A stretch of 64,000 bases of DNA, from positions 4,158,013 to 4,222,012 of the forward strand of contig JALMQS010000187.1 of assembly GCA_024734495.1 (NCBI GenBank), written 5' to 3'. The position numbers and the translations under genes were made by a program. How positions within the stretch are numbered: position 1 is the first letter of the stretch; the number at the start of each line of letters is the position of its first letter. The DNA comes from Forficula auricularia (Eukaryota > Arthropoda > Insecta > Dermaptera > Forficulidae). Shown here piece by piece: positions 34,450 to 45,487 of this stretch. The notes under the pieces are model-generated. The model was given only the letters and a program-made list of their open reading frames with translations, did not search any database and was not told the DNA's origin.

Positions 34450-34668
34450 AGGGCCATTTGTATGTCGGTTTGTAAAGTCTTTGTTAAGTTTACAGACGGT
34501 CAAACCTTAGTATCCACCATGTGCCCGGCCGGATGGCCAATTAGATGAAAGTGCGTGTCATCCGATTGGCCACCCGGCCCGGCACTTGGTGAATACCTAC
34601 TAAGGAACTAAGGTTTGACCGTCTGTAAACTTAACAAAGACTTTACAAACCGACATACAACTGACCCT
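34450..34668. mobile_element. Palindromic MITE, copy 2
   Basis: Same family as 31861-32069: ends AGGGCCATTTGTATGTCGGT and, inverted, AGGGTCAGTTGTATGTCGGT, with inner CGGTCAAACCTTAGTATCCA. Flanks CTT/AAG may be part of a short target duplication. Confidence 0.85.
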
Positions 34669-34675
34669 AAGTTAG

Positions 34676-35622
34676 CACTTCTAAAACTATGGGTCGCGAA
34701 CCCATTTTGGTTCGAGTAATTAAATTTTGGGGTCTCGAAAATTATGGCAACAATGAAACAATGAACAATGAAAACATTATAATGCGCAGTTTCCAAAAAT
34801 TAATTCAAAAAATTAAAGTATAATAAATTCGAGGTTTATATGTGATGGTATCAAGGAAAAGGGCCCTTGTCTTCACCTACTAGTTTTTTCAGGAATGAAA
34901 AAAATGTGAGTTAAATGTGATATAATTTTTGATTACATACTATATTTGAATTCAGTAACAAATTTTCATTCGGAATAGAATAATAACAAAGGTAAAAATG
35001 CAAGGAATTACCTATTTTTGTCTGCTAAATAATTGTCAAAATTTAAAAGGTTATAACTCAAAACTACTTTTTTCCTTCTAAATATTCAAAAATTCATAAC
35101 TGAGTCAATTTATGGAATATTTGGGCGGGACAATCTTACAAGTATTTAAAACTAAGCATAGTAAAATTATGCCAACTTTTTTACTTTCCACTATTTAAAA
35201 ATTTACTTGGGGTCCGCCAAGTTCGACATATTTTGCAGGGGGTCCCTCTTAATAAAAAAGTTGAGAAACACTGCTCTAGGGCGACGATATGTGATTGATA
35301 AAATTGTCTTTTTGTATTAGATAACATACATATTTATGTTAATGGACTTTCTCAGTATGCAGAATTATAAAATCAATTTTAAATATGGATTCTTAATTAA
35401 ATAACAAGCAGATACATATAATTACCATATATTTAGATTTAATAATTGTAATTATGTAGCTTTGATAAATGATAAAATTATTATAATAGTTATGTTTACT
35501 AAACATGTGCTTCAAAATAAATTTATTTATGATTTAGTAGTAAAAATAAATATAATCTATATAATATGGAGTCGCGAAAATATTATGTCAAAATGGGGTC
35601 GCGAGTGAACAAAGAAGCGCTG
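34676..35622. mobile_element. hAT-like element or nested pair, boundaries uncertain
   Basis: Left end CACTTCTAAAACTATGGGTC; candidate right ends, inverted, are CAGTGTTTCTCAACTTTTTT (ending 35273) and CAGCGCTTCTTTGTTCACTC (ending 35622), the latter next to GGGTCGCGA-type sequence as at the left. 'Not-quite CAGTG-TTCTCAAC...GGGTCGCGA' ends are hAT-like. No exact 8-bp duplication was found, so the limits are approximate. Confidence 0.45.
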
Positions 35623-36507
35623 CGCTGCGTCTAAGTGAATGCATTTCAACGTTAGGCGCATTTCAAATAGAAAGCAAAACAAATGCTATACTCATTAATT
35701 TCTTTACGTATTGCAAGAAGTGACTTCATTCATACTAAAATAATTATATAATTAAAGTCTAATTACGTCTTTTTGTAGAAGCAATCTGCGGATGTTCGTT
35801 GTCTTCAAACATGAAAAATGACTTTTTTTTATTATTAAGTAACCTTTTTATTTATTTAATAATAGAGGTATAGGCTACTTTATATACCAATTGCCTTTAA
35901 TAACAATAAGTTGAAAAAATGTTTTGAGTTTTTTTCATTTATTTAAATAAATTATAAAAAAAAACATCCTCGCACACGACTGACTGCTGGAAATGAGGTA
36001 AGAATTATTTTTGCGCGTATAAATTAATCAATTTTAATGTCCTATTAGATATACATAACAAGGATTTTTTTCTGTTTATAATTTCAAACACGTTAATATA
36101 TCCTATTAGGAGTTTATTTAGTACAAGTTGCAAGTCAGGGCTTATGGATTAGGATTTGATCCTGTATTGGTTAAGATGTGTTTACTAATAGAAAAATATC
36201 AGCTGAAACCACATATTGGCTTTCCCCCCCCCCCGCGCGCGTGGGGGGGGGGCCCGGTCATTTACCTAGGGGCTGTCGCCCTCCCTCACCCTGAAAATTG
36301 TAAAATTATGGGCTTCAAAAGCGCAGTTTTTAGAGACCGTTTTCATCCTCTGAAAAATTAAAAACAAATATAAAAAAGCGCATGAAGAAGGGGAAAAGGG
36401 ACAGGGGTACTTATTTTATATGTATAACAGTAATATACTTGGACTATAGTTCCCTAATTGATTTCTTCATATTTATATAGTAAGCTTATAATGAAATTAG
36501 TCATATA
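35623..36507. other. AT-rich stretch with a C/G homopolymer block
   Basis: 36222-36250 is a run of C, then GCGCGCG, then G, a perfect local hairpin. No supported gene. Confidence 0.35.
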
Positions 36508-37025
36508 CTAGTTGCGACGCGCACCTTCAACGGGCCTCTTGCTAGCCAAGGGACTCCGCCTCCTAGACCCCCTCCTCTGGCCCCCTCTCTCCTGTACACC
36601 TAAATAGCTCTCTAAACCCTCTACCCTCCTCCACCTCCAACCACTCTCCAAACAAAATTTGGTTGAGTTTGGTCTAAAGAGCTAGAATTTTCATTTTTGA
36701 CTCTCTCCTTTTGGGTGATTAAATTTTGCATTTCTAGCCTTCTGTGGGTCCACAGAATATGTATACAAAATTTGGTTGAGTTTGGTCAAAACGTCTAGAA
36801 TTTTTATTTTTGACCCCCCCCCCCCCCACACACACACATTTTAGGTGGTTATTTTCAAAAAAAATGTAAACAAAAATGTCAAAAACTACATCATCTAGAA
36901 CTTTGAAACTGATGTTTTTTGACGTAGAGTCAACAGTTTAGGAGTTATAATCAAATAATTCCTTGGGGGACGGACATACAGACACTGAGGACGGTTGACA
37001 TAATATTTATATATAAATAAATAGA
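36508..37025 (-). mobile_element. Helitron-related element, minus strand, diverged
   Basis: On minus, the 3' end reads CGCGTCGCAACTAG before T, preceded by a GGCTAGCAAGAGGCCCGTTG-like section matching the ends of the two Helitrons. The interior has the shared modules (CAACCAAATTTTGTATACAT, GAAATGCAAAA). The 5' limit, TCTATTTATTTATATATAAA, is preceded by G rather than A, so the start is uncertain. Confidence 0.5.
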
Positions 37026-37079
37026 CACAGTCACAAACGCCCTTTAGTACCTAGTATGTGATATCATATTAGTATAATA

Positions 37080-37238
37080 AAGCTGGAGAGTTTGTATTTA
37101 CGTATGTGTGAAGGCGCTAATCCCAGGAAATACTAATCCGCTTTGAATTTGATCTTACAGAATTAAAACATTTTTTTGAAACCATTTGGGGGGAGAGGTC
37201 ATTACCCCAATAACCCCTCCCCCCTGGATCCGCCACTG
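37080..37238 (-). mobile_element. hAT-like terminal fragment
   Basis: Minus strand begins CAGTGGCGGATCCAGGGGGG, a typical hAT-type end. The other end is not identified. Confidence 0.4.
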
Positions 37239-38227
37239 CATATGAGTCGTTTAGAATCAAAACCAGCTAAATCGAAGATTTTTAAGATTCACTTTTTTGG
37301 TGATTCTTTTAAAGATCAAACAGTTATCTAATCTAGAACAGCGTTTCTTTAACTATAGTTCGCGACCACAAATGGTGTGGCAAAGCTAATTGTTGGGGTC
37401 ACGAAAATTTGATTAATATACCTACATGAATTCAAATTCATTTACTTATTAAATTGGATATTGGATTGTATCTAACTTTCTGAGATTTGGCTCGTTATCC
37501 CGGCTTCTTTCCTTCTACTCTGTTCTTTTCACGATGGAGGGGCCATCCCATACAGAGGCATTTAGGGGATGAACCTTCTGGTGTATCTCCTTCTCACATC
37601 AATATTATTAAAAAAAAGAGACATTGGTCGTAATAATGTATTTATCTATGTTTAATTTAATGTATTAAATTTTCTGTAAGCCATGTTTGATTGACATTAA
37701 TGAGATTAATCATCTGGCATATAAAATCCAAGTGGAATTTTCTGAGCTACCGAGGACCTCAAACTTAAAAATTGAGTCCCGGTTAACCAGCGCCTCTGAT
37801 TTTCGCCAATAGTATCTAATTAAAAACTGAGTTGAAGAAATGAGTTGGGGTCTCGTTTCAAATAGAACCACGAGTCCTCAGTGATTGAGACAAAACAACA
37901 GATAAAAAGAGATATAAATGGTAAACTAAGTAATTAATATGACAAAGTGATTCCCAAGTGGCAAAACAGTTATTGGCCGAATGCAAGACGAATAGAAAAG
38001 ACCGTTTGCATATGATTATACTTCTGTTCATAATTATTCATATTCATGTCAGGTTATCTCTGTTTATTTTTTATTTTTCATTTATTTCTTTAGATAGCCT
38101 TCAAATTAGAAATAAAATATAAAAGTAAAGTTGTAACTTAAGTGCGCACCTTTAATAACTTTAAGTGGAGTTAATAAGTAGGTTAGATAGGCAGTGGAAT
38201 AGAATTTTTCGATGTGAAAATAGTAAA
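37239..38227. other. Unassigned stretch with short repeat fragments
   Basis: CAGCGTTTCTTTAACTATAG with TTCGCGACC at 37339 looks like another hAT-type terminus without a partner. 37526-37576 shares GATGGAGGGGCCA and TTTAGGGGATG with 10027-10080 (minus). No gene supported. Confidence 0.35.
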
Positions 38228-38545
38228 AATTTCTTTTTGCTGAGAGTCGCAGAATTTTTATAAATTAAAGGAGACAATAAAAGAGTGTGTCTTCTTCTGG
38301 AATTTTTTTTTAAATTTATTTATAACGAGACTCGTTTCGAGAGCTTTGTCCCATTCGACAGTCTATTAGAATTGATTCATAGGAATTGATGTGTGAAAAA
38401 AACTTTTCCTGTGAATCAATTGTATTAGACTGATGAAGAGGGCAAAAAGCCCTCGAAACTATAGTCTCGCTATAAAAAAATTAAAAAAAAAAAAATTTCC
38501 AGCAGAAGACACTCTTTTATTTTCTCCTTTAATAAATATATTTGT
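38228..38545. mobile_element. Foldback element with mirrored box A and hammerhead-like arms
   Basis: The best complete example: box A (plus) at 38233-38300, antisense motif at about 38330-38365 (CTGTCGA on minus, partly decayed), centre near 38397, sense motif at 38430-38466, inverse box A at 38499-38541. Inner arms pair through CAGTCTATTAGAATTGATTC and its inverse. Both sides of each motif are followed by CTCG.TATAA.AAATT. No coding capacity. Confidence 0.75.
38430..38466 (+). ncRNA. Hammerhead-ribozyme-like motif with GTC site
   Basis: CTGATGA (38430-38436), one extra A, a 6-bp stem GAGGGC (38438-38443) with GCCCTC (38449-38454) around an AAAAA loop, GAAAC (38455-38459), TATA, GTC (38464-38466). 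After GAA, the A and C can pair with the T and G of GTC, giving the two-pair stem III and 4-base loop seen in minimal type I hammerheads. Against it: the extra A before stem II, and only two obvious stem I pairs (GA with TC). The core match is strong; catalysis is inferred. Confidence 0.5.
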
Positions 38546-41500
38546 TGAAATTGAAATTTCAAAGGTCACAAATAAAATAATAATTTAGTAAATTACTATT
38601 ATTTATTTATTATATTTAATTCACTAAACAAAATGAAGTGCTGATTAGTTTTTGATACATATAAGCTGAAATATATTAGCACTTTATTCTAGTACTTTTT
38701 TAGTTTTTTCTAAATATTTTGAAAATGGCTGGTCAATTTTGATCACTACAGTAAGATTTAAAATTAAAATTAAAATTTTGTTTATTTGGTCGGTTTATCT
38801 GATTAATAATAAAGGAATAAACATATTAAGATTTCTAATCACTATGAATAAAGTCTAGCAACGATCCATTCTGACAAACATTAGTACTTTATTATAGTAC
38901 TTTTTTAGTTTTTTCTAAATATTTTGAAAATGGCTAGCCAATTTTTAACAAATTTAATATTTTATTTAAGTATCTTGAGGACCCCAAAAAAATTTATATA
39001 CAATTTTTAAGAAATTTACTTCTTAAAGTACTTTACTCTACAGTAAGATAGTACTTTTTTGAATTATTTAAAATTTTGTTAATTTGGTTTGTTTATCTGA
39101 TTAATAATAATAAAGGAAACAAAATTAAAAAAAAAAATTAAACCTACCAAGAATTTAAAATTTTTTAAATTTTTAAAGTTTTCTTTATTATATTAAAATA
39201 TGTTTCACCAAGAACCTACACCATTCTCCCTTGATAAAATTGATGATTAATAAAGTAATAAACATATTATTTTAAATCACTATGAATAAAGTCTAGCAAC
39301 GATCCATTGAATTTGATTTATTAATTATTTAGCAAATTTTAATAAAAGACACAAGGTGTTTCAATTGAAGTAATATACATACGAGTATATATTTTTAGCT
39401 TCGAAAAGCGATGTCGATTGTTTTTTCTATTTTTCCAACTAAAATTGACTAAAAAAACCATAAGAGTTTGGCTATTTAACTGAGTTCATAGCTCCAATAA
39501 TAATAAAATCAGGATTGGAGCCTGTTGTGTTAGAACAGCCTGTATTTATTTAAATTAATATATTTCAATCAGTAAATAGGTATTTTCCATAATTATAAAT
39601 TATGCGCAAATGGTATGATATATTTCTTTCAATTTATGTTGTTAAGGATGAATGAATATAATTTTCGAAGATCAAGATTAAAAAAAAAAAAAAAAAAAAA
39701 GAGATTGAAGGTTGCTGCTGGTGGACAGCACGATTTTGTATTTTTATGATGTAAGAAGGTTAAATGATGTAATCTCATGATAGAGAAGTAATAGAATAAA
39801 ATATATATAAAAAGTATCCTAAAAAAATATAATAAAAAAATTTAATGGTTTTCATTTCGGCGAGAAAATATTTTTGTGGCGAAAATCGAACAAAAATTGA
39901 ATTTTTCGAAATGATCACAAATATTTTTGAAATGACGTTATAGTGACCTAAATTATTTATTAGTGTTATTATTAATACTATTATTAGAATTCGTTTTTAT
40001 GATATTTTTTTAAATGGATGGAATTATCGAGGAATATTTTTATGAGACAAATTTCTCTGAGACTTATTATTAGACTGGATCAAGGAAACTTTTTTATTAA
40101 AATTCCTGTTTCGGGTTGCAAAAGTTATTAACCAATCTAGGCTGATGCAAAATATTATATGTATGTTTAAAAACTTTTTTTGTATTGGCCAAAAAACAAA
40201 GAAAATAATAAAAAAAAGTAGAAACAACTAAGTTTTTCGAATTTTGAAAAAAATTGATTTTTTCGAAATTCTATTCAAGCTGAGCCCATAGAATTTAAAA
40301 TGATAATTTATAAATAATTTGAAAGATATTATTAGATAAGTTAGATTGCATGTCAAAAAGGGTGACACTCCCTCGAAAATTGAGGCCAAGTACTAGAAAC
40401 GATAAAGCAATCAAAATTAAAAAAGAAAACTTGTTTGTTTCTAATTGAATATGCAATTTCGTAAAGGGCACATGTCTGAAAATTGAAAATGTTCAGGAAT
40501 GAAAAAAAAAACTAATTATTTTCTAAAGGAGTGTAAAATTTATAATATTTATTTTTGAGTTACATTTTGTGGGCAGTAAAATTATTACCAGAGTTGTGCC
40601 TTTTTCGAGCATAGCAGATGTAGGGAAGCTTTTAGATTACATTTATATGAAAGAGTGTATTTGTCAAAATATGCGAGATGTGCCCTTTTCGAAATTGCAT
40701 ATTCAATTATAGTATATACTTAATATGGTTAAACCTTGCATTTTTAATCGGTCCACGAGAATATATGTAGATCGTTGTTAGTACTCGAGCCTTTGATGAA
40801 ATTACAGTGGGTTGATAGAGTAAAGCCATGTGGGATGCACCAGGTTCAATAAAACTTCCAGAATAAGACGTTTCTGCCAAAATTTTATTGGGCCATCCTC
40901 AGTTATTGGAAATTATACATAGAGATATGTGTTCGGACCAGGTTTTTCAACAATAGGAATTGTTTGCCTCATGTAGGTTATGTAGTGGTTGCGAGATGAA
41001 TGATCTAGATCTTTGTAAAAAAAATTCTGTAGAATTTTTAGCATTTGGGTTTGATTTCTTCGAAGGGCAGCTCTTCTGACATACAATCAAACTTATCTAA
41101 TAAGATTTTTGATAACATTAATAAATCCTTTAATGGAAGAAATTGATCTATTAATTAATCAAAATAAACAATATAAATATAGTTATTTAAGTATCACTGG
41201 TGAAAATGACTTTTTATGGTAGAAGATAATACTCTGATTGTGGTAATAAGTCGATAACTATAATCATACCGCAGTCCAGTAGGTAAATCCCTTATTATTT
41301 ATGTCGATGTTTTGTTTATTTTCTGACAGTGGCTCTGTGCTCTAATGATGGATGAATAATGAAGTGCTTTTAACAAAATAAATAAAAAATTATGACGAAC
41401 CTGCTGAATGACAATGTCTGGCATACCTCACAAGATTGAACTGCCAAAAGTTGAATGAATCAGTCTATTAAACATTGCCTCATGAACTCATGATCTTTAT

Positions 41501-41819
41501 TCACAGGACATCCCGCCAAAGAAGATATATATAAAAGATTGCACTATAATTTAAAGTTATTAAAAAAAAAAATCGCCGGGTTTATCAAGTATTAGGTATA
41601 TGTTCTTTTTGGGGTATGATTTTTAACTCGATTTAAAATAAGAGAGGATAGTATAAAAGCAGCTCCAACACTGTATTTATTAAGAATAATTATCTCTGTA
41701 CACATTTTATGCTGATTGAAATTTTGGGGTGTTTCAAATTCCTCTGAGCCTTGATTTTAATATCGGCGATTTCCATAATAAGTATTTTAATTTTTAGCTA
41801 GATAAATAATCGGTTAGAA
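38546..41819. other. AT-rich stretch, few recognisable features
   Basis: A diverged direct duplication is visible: 'agtacttttttagttttttctaaatattttgaaaatggct' near 38692 recurs near 38898, and 'actatgaataaagtctagcaacgatccatt' near 38842 recurs near 39280. 39200-39240 holds the minus-strand copy of a conserved GGTGAAACAT leader. A run of A at 39680-39700. No gene supported. Confidence 0.4.
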
Positions 41820-42034
41820 CAAGGGTTCTATAACTTATGTAGTCGGATGACCCCCTATTGAACAACATTTTTTTGAGGACCCCATCCCAGCCCTAGGAAT
41901 TTTACGACGTTATTGAGACTTGATTTCTGACTCAATAATCTCATAGGCTACGCGGTTCTTGCCATTTCATCGTCTTTTTGAACCGTTAGCAACCATTTTT
42001 TATAATTTCGCGGACCACAGTTTAAGAATCGCTG
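41820..42034. mobile_element. hAT-like MITE with perfect 8-bp duplication
   Basis: Ends are CAAGGGTTCTATAACTTATG and, inverted, CAGCGATTCTTAAACTGTGG. Exact 8-bp flanking duplication GGTTAGAA at 41812-41819 and 42035-42042. 215 bp, non-coding. Confidence 0.85.
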
Positions 42035-42162
42035 GGTTAGAAGAAATACATCAAGATTGGGTTTAAATAGGCTCACCAGAAGTACTGATTTACTTCATAT
42101 AAATATAAAAAATTTATTAGAAGAAATTTTCTTTTCGTAGAGAGACGGTCTGGTAGAAATTT
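42035..42162. other. Short AT-rich spacer
   Basis: Contains the outer flank of the next foldback; nothing else seen. Confidence 0.3.
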
Positions 42163-42577
42163 TAATTGAGAAGTGATGGAAGGCACCCTAAGGATAATGA
42201 AAAAAAATTCTCTCGAATAAAATAGATTTATTGGACAGTCATGGTTTTCACTCAAAAACCGATGTTTCGTAGGATCTTCCCTCTTTCTTCAGGGTATTAT
42301 AGGGGTCAATGAGGGAAACATACAAGATACCTTCCTTAATGAAGGGAAAAAATTCTATTAATTAATGACTCTGTTGAGAAAAGACAAATTTCGAGCACTG
42401 CCGAAGGAGAAGAAGAACGTTACCTTCATTGACCCCTTTTAAGCCCTGAAGAAGAAGAGAATATCCTATGAAAATTCGGTTTCTGAGAGGGGAAAAAATG
42501 ATTGTCCAACAAATCTATTTTATTCAAGAGAATTTTTATTCATTATTCTTGGGCTGCCTTCCATCACTTCTCAAATA
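42163..42577. mobile_element. Foldback element with hammerhead-like arms
   Basis: TTGAGAAGTGATGGAAGGCA at the left pairs with TGCCTTCCATCACTTCTCAA-type sequence at the right. The antisense motif (minus, 42292 to 42264) is CTGAAGA, A, a weak stem, GAAAC. The sense counterpart at 42446-42474 has GAAAA instead of GAAAC. A related half-element lies at about 63340-63510. Confidence 0.7.
42264..42292 (-). other. Hammerhead-like motif, minus strand
   Basis: Minus strand CTGAAGA, A, AGAGGGAAGATCCTAC, GAAAC. Stem II pairing is poor compared with other copies. Confidence 0.3.
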
Positions 42578-42602
42578 TAAAAAAATATTTGAAGGTTTGT
42601 TT

Positions 42603-42997
42603 TAGGGATGTTACGGGCCTTCGACTCCAACTCCGAAAGGTCGGAACTTCCGATTTATTTCACACTTTCGGCTCCGACTTCGGCTCTGATAATTTTGAAT
42701 CGGAGGTTATAACGAAGATCGAAAGAGCGCGCACCTACAAGATTTGACTTGTTGGCCGGGGAATCCCCCCACGCCAGCATTTTTCTTTATTGTATCTTGT
42801 TACTTACGTATATGTATTATTATTTATATTTGACTAATTAAAGAGAGCGATTACTGAATTATATTTCTATGATTTCATTTGGCCTGCCATTAACAGTTAG
42901 TTAATATATCTTTCATCTACTCCGACTCCGATAAATCAAATTTAAAATCTCCGACTCCGACTCCGATTCCGGTAAACCCAGCTCCATAACATCCCTA
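42603..42997. mobile_element. hAT-like element with perfect 8-bp duplication
   Basis: Ends TAGGGATGTTACGG and, inverted, TAGGGATGTTATGG. Exact GTTTGTTT duplication at 42595-42602 and 42998-43005. Near both ends are repeats of CTCCGACTCCGA and its variants. 395 bp, no transposase. Confidence 0.85.
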
Positions 42998-43005
42998 GTT
43001 TGTTT

Positions 43006-43865
43006 GTGAGACTTGAGTGAAGTTCAAACCTGATTACATGCTAGTGGCAGTCGAGCACTTTTTCCAGTTTTCACGGCCATTATTATGGACAATTTGATTA
43101 AAAATACACGGGTTACTGCAAAAAGACATAGGTAATTTCAATTTAACAAGTTAAATTGTTTATTTGTGAACATAGATGACATATGTAAAAATTATCCAAA
43201 GAAATTAACATAAAATGCTAATTGATCTCCCACTAAAAATATGCGTATGATGTATGAATAGCCATCAAAACTAATATTCAAATATTAGAATCTCCATGTC
43301 TGGAATGTTGTTCTTCTTCACAAAAGATCTTGCATATTTATGTAAAATCCCTTACCACCTCTTGACTACCTACTATGATTATTAAAATGGATTTAAATAC
43401 TTTTGTTTTAAAATAATTCAAAGCAATTGATTTAGAATATTTATCTTTGTTTTTTATTTATCAACCGGTTGAATAAGTAAACAATGATTAAAGGATTGAA
43501 TATACTAATGGCTTGAGTAAATTCAAGTCAAAGAACTGCTAGGTAATATGTAGTATTGAAAACAGCTTCAGTAGTTGAAGTCGAAATGTTGTGGAAACCC
43601 AATAGAAAATTGAAGATTACCATACATAAAACTTCAACAAAAGAGAGTATGATTTTAAAAATTGAAAAGAAGAAAAAAATTTCTTAAATTTTTAAAACTC
43701 ACTGAAACCGAAAGAACTTCATTATAGGTACATAAATTCAATCCTAGACAAGCTATCGACACATAATATAGTTATAATTTTTCAGTTCCATAATCAGTAT
43801 TAGATATAACAAATCAGTGGAAAAAAGAAAACATTTAAACACTGTGTTAAATCATAAGACCAATT
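43006..43865. other. AT-rich stretch, nothing recognised
   Basis: A weak motif-like phrase (AGTTGAAGTCGAAATGTTG) at 43575-43593 may be a decayed copy of the hammerhead-like family. No gene. Confidence 0.3.
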
Positions 43866-44155
43866 GCAACGTTTCGCTATTTATTGTAGTTTCATCAGAC
43901 TCTTGATAAAAATATTTTCAAACAATTTGTAATTTAATTTTTTCTTTCCAATTAGAATACATATATGTATATAACAATCAGAATACTTTTCCTTATAAAA
44001 CACCAATATTTTTTTAGAGTAACAATGGAACCAGACAGACCAACCGTACACCTTCAACAGCGAAACGTTGCGTTTTTCTTTATTTTCTATCAAGCAGAGG
44101 ACAACCTTATTGATTTCTTTTTATGAATCAACCACTCTGCTACTCACGGCAAAAT
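43866..44155. mobile_element. Remnant of a hammerhead-like/box A element
   Basis: Minus-strand motif at 43898-43871 (CTGATGA, A, CTA...TAG stem, GAAAC) is followed by a degraded sense counterpart near 44055-44075 (CAGCGAAACGTTGCG) and a minus box A at 44091-44150 (AAGCAGAGGACAACC ... ACTCTGCTACTC). The order is motif, motif, box A, as in the right half of complete elements. Confidence 0.55.
43871..43898 (-). other. Hammerhead-like motif, canonical CTGATGA
   Basis: Minus strand CTGATGA, A, a CTA...TAG stem with a 7-base loop, C, GAAAC, then GTTGCAATTGGTC. A GTC lies 10 bases on and could close a longer stem III loop. Weak stem II. Confidence 0.35.
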
Positions 44156-44712
44156 AAAATCTTATTAATTATTTAGTCTGTCTGTGTGTATGGATATCCT
44201 AGATAACTTAAGAATGAAAATTCGTAGAAAGTTCGTTCTTAAGGAGGTCCTTTCGCTCCAGTTGAGTCAAAAGAAGTGTAGTATCTAATATTTAATAAAT
44301 TAAATTAAAATACAAATGAAAAATAATATAATTAAAAAATAAATAGTATGAAAGCCATAAATGTTTGAAAAAAAAAATTATAAAAAATTAATTAAATACA
44401 AAAGTTAGTTTGATTTATTCAAATCAGCTGGTATTAATTATTGTATGATTTGGCAATGCGTTCTATTAATACTGTCTATGTCTACATCCAAACATAGAAG
44501 CATTTATCTGATTTTTTTAAGTAAATATCTAAGTAAATTCGTCGGTCAATCATATATATTTTATTGCAAAAAAGAAACCTCCATGTTTCAAAAAGCTAAT
44601 TTTTAGTTTTTTTTTAATTTTATATAATCAACTAATAGTTCAAGAGAAAGGGTCAAGATCTTAATTTTTCCATAAATTATTTAACCCTTTCGATAAAATT
44701 TTTTTTTAAGGA
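44156..44712. other. Upstream flank of the 44.7-kb reading frame
   Basis: AT-rich. Ends in a T-rich tract with AAG at 44708-44710, which could be a splice acceptor directly before the ATG. No TATA box is clearly placed. Confidence 0.35.
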
Positions 44713-45081
44713 ATGCCTAACATTTTAATTCCGATATGCCGTAACAGTATTTCAATATGTTGCGGAGATGGCCCTGAAAAACCAAAACCAAAAGAAGTAA
44801 AAGATTCAAAAGATGGGAATCCAGAAGAGCCCGAAGTCAGAACGATCATGAGGCCAAGCGAAATGTCCATTTATTGTGATAATGATATCTGTCAGAGATG
44901 CCCACCGAAAAAGGTCCCATTTGAGGAGATATATGGCGTGATCTGGAAAGAAATTCACGGATTCAAAAAACAATACCATGACGTGAAAAGCCAAGTGACA
45001 AAGACAGTGACAGAAAATTTCGGGACAATCCGTGACATGGTATCTGGTGTGTTTTCGTTTTTCTCAGAAGATAAAAAGTAG
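44713..45081 (+). CDS. Unrecognised 122-residue protein or terminal exon
   Basis: ATG at 44713, TAG at 45079-45081. Codon composition is far less AT-rich than the flanks, which supports real coding. The N-terminus is short and Cys-containing (PICRNSISICCGDG), then a Lys/Glu/Pro-rich section (residues about 20-45), a Cys cluster (CDNDICQRCPPKK, about 55-67), and an amphipathic helical part with aromatic and charged residues (YGVIWKEIHGFKKQYHD) ending FSFFSEDKK. No signal peptide or clear membrane segment. An in-frame TAA lies just upstream (44707-44709), and TTTTTTTAAG before the ATG could be a 3' splice site, so this may be the last exon of a longer gene or a single-exon gene. AATAAA near 45219 could be the polyadenylation signal. 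Four Cys in the N-terminal half could bind metal, but that is speculation. No family recognised. Confidence 0.6.
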   Translation: MPNILIPICRNSISICCGDGPEKPKPKEVKDSKDGNPEEPEVRTIMRPSEMSIYCDNDICQRCPPKKVPFEEIYGVIWKEIHGFKKQYHDVKSQVTKTVTENFGTIRDMVSGVFSFFSEDKK

Positions 45082-45215
45082 ACTAAAAGAGTTTATATTT
45101 ATATCAAAATTCTTCTATTTTTTTTTTTTTAATTTTATTTATTCACAATTAGAAACAAAGCTTGTGATTTTTGTAGATTGTTATTAAAAAACTACTATCA
45201 ATTGATTTCATTAAA

Positions 45216-45226
45216 TTTAAATAAAA
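45216..45226 (+). terminator. Possible polyadenylation signal
   Basis: AATAAA in ATTTAAATAAAAATAAA about 140 bases after the stop codon at 45081. AT-rich sequence makes chance matches frequent. Confidence 0.35.
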
Positions 45227-45487
45227 ATAAAAAAAAAGACTGAGAAAATGTTTACATTTTAAAATTTTATTTTCAAAAATTTGCTCGCTAATGTGTGATA
45301 GAACTATTAAAAAAATTAAATTATAGTTATAATCTAGTATTTTTTATTTAACATTGGCGGGGAAAGGAGTGTTGAATTAAACAGGTGAAACTCAAATTTG
45401 AATGTATAAATATTTACAAACATAAAAAATCCTTTATTATTAAATAACTTGATTGCAATGGCTAAATAACTTTAATTGAAAATTTTT

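Noticed and set aside
36222..36250. Functional GC hairpin or terminator
   Set aside because: It is a C run, GCGCGCG and a G run inside a poorly defined repeat, more likely a homopolymer expansion.
38228..38545. Naming the foldbacks as Penelope-like elements outright
   Set aside because: Only the hammerhead-like motif and inverted layout point that way. No reverse transcriptase or GIY-YIG remnant is visible in this window.
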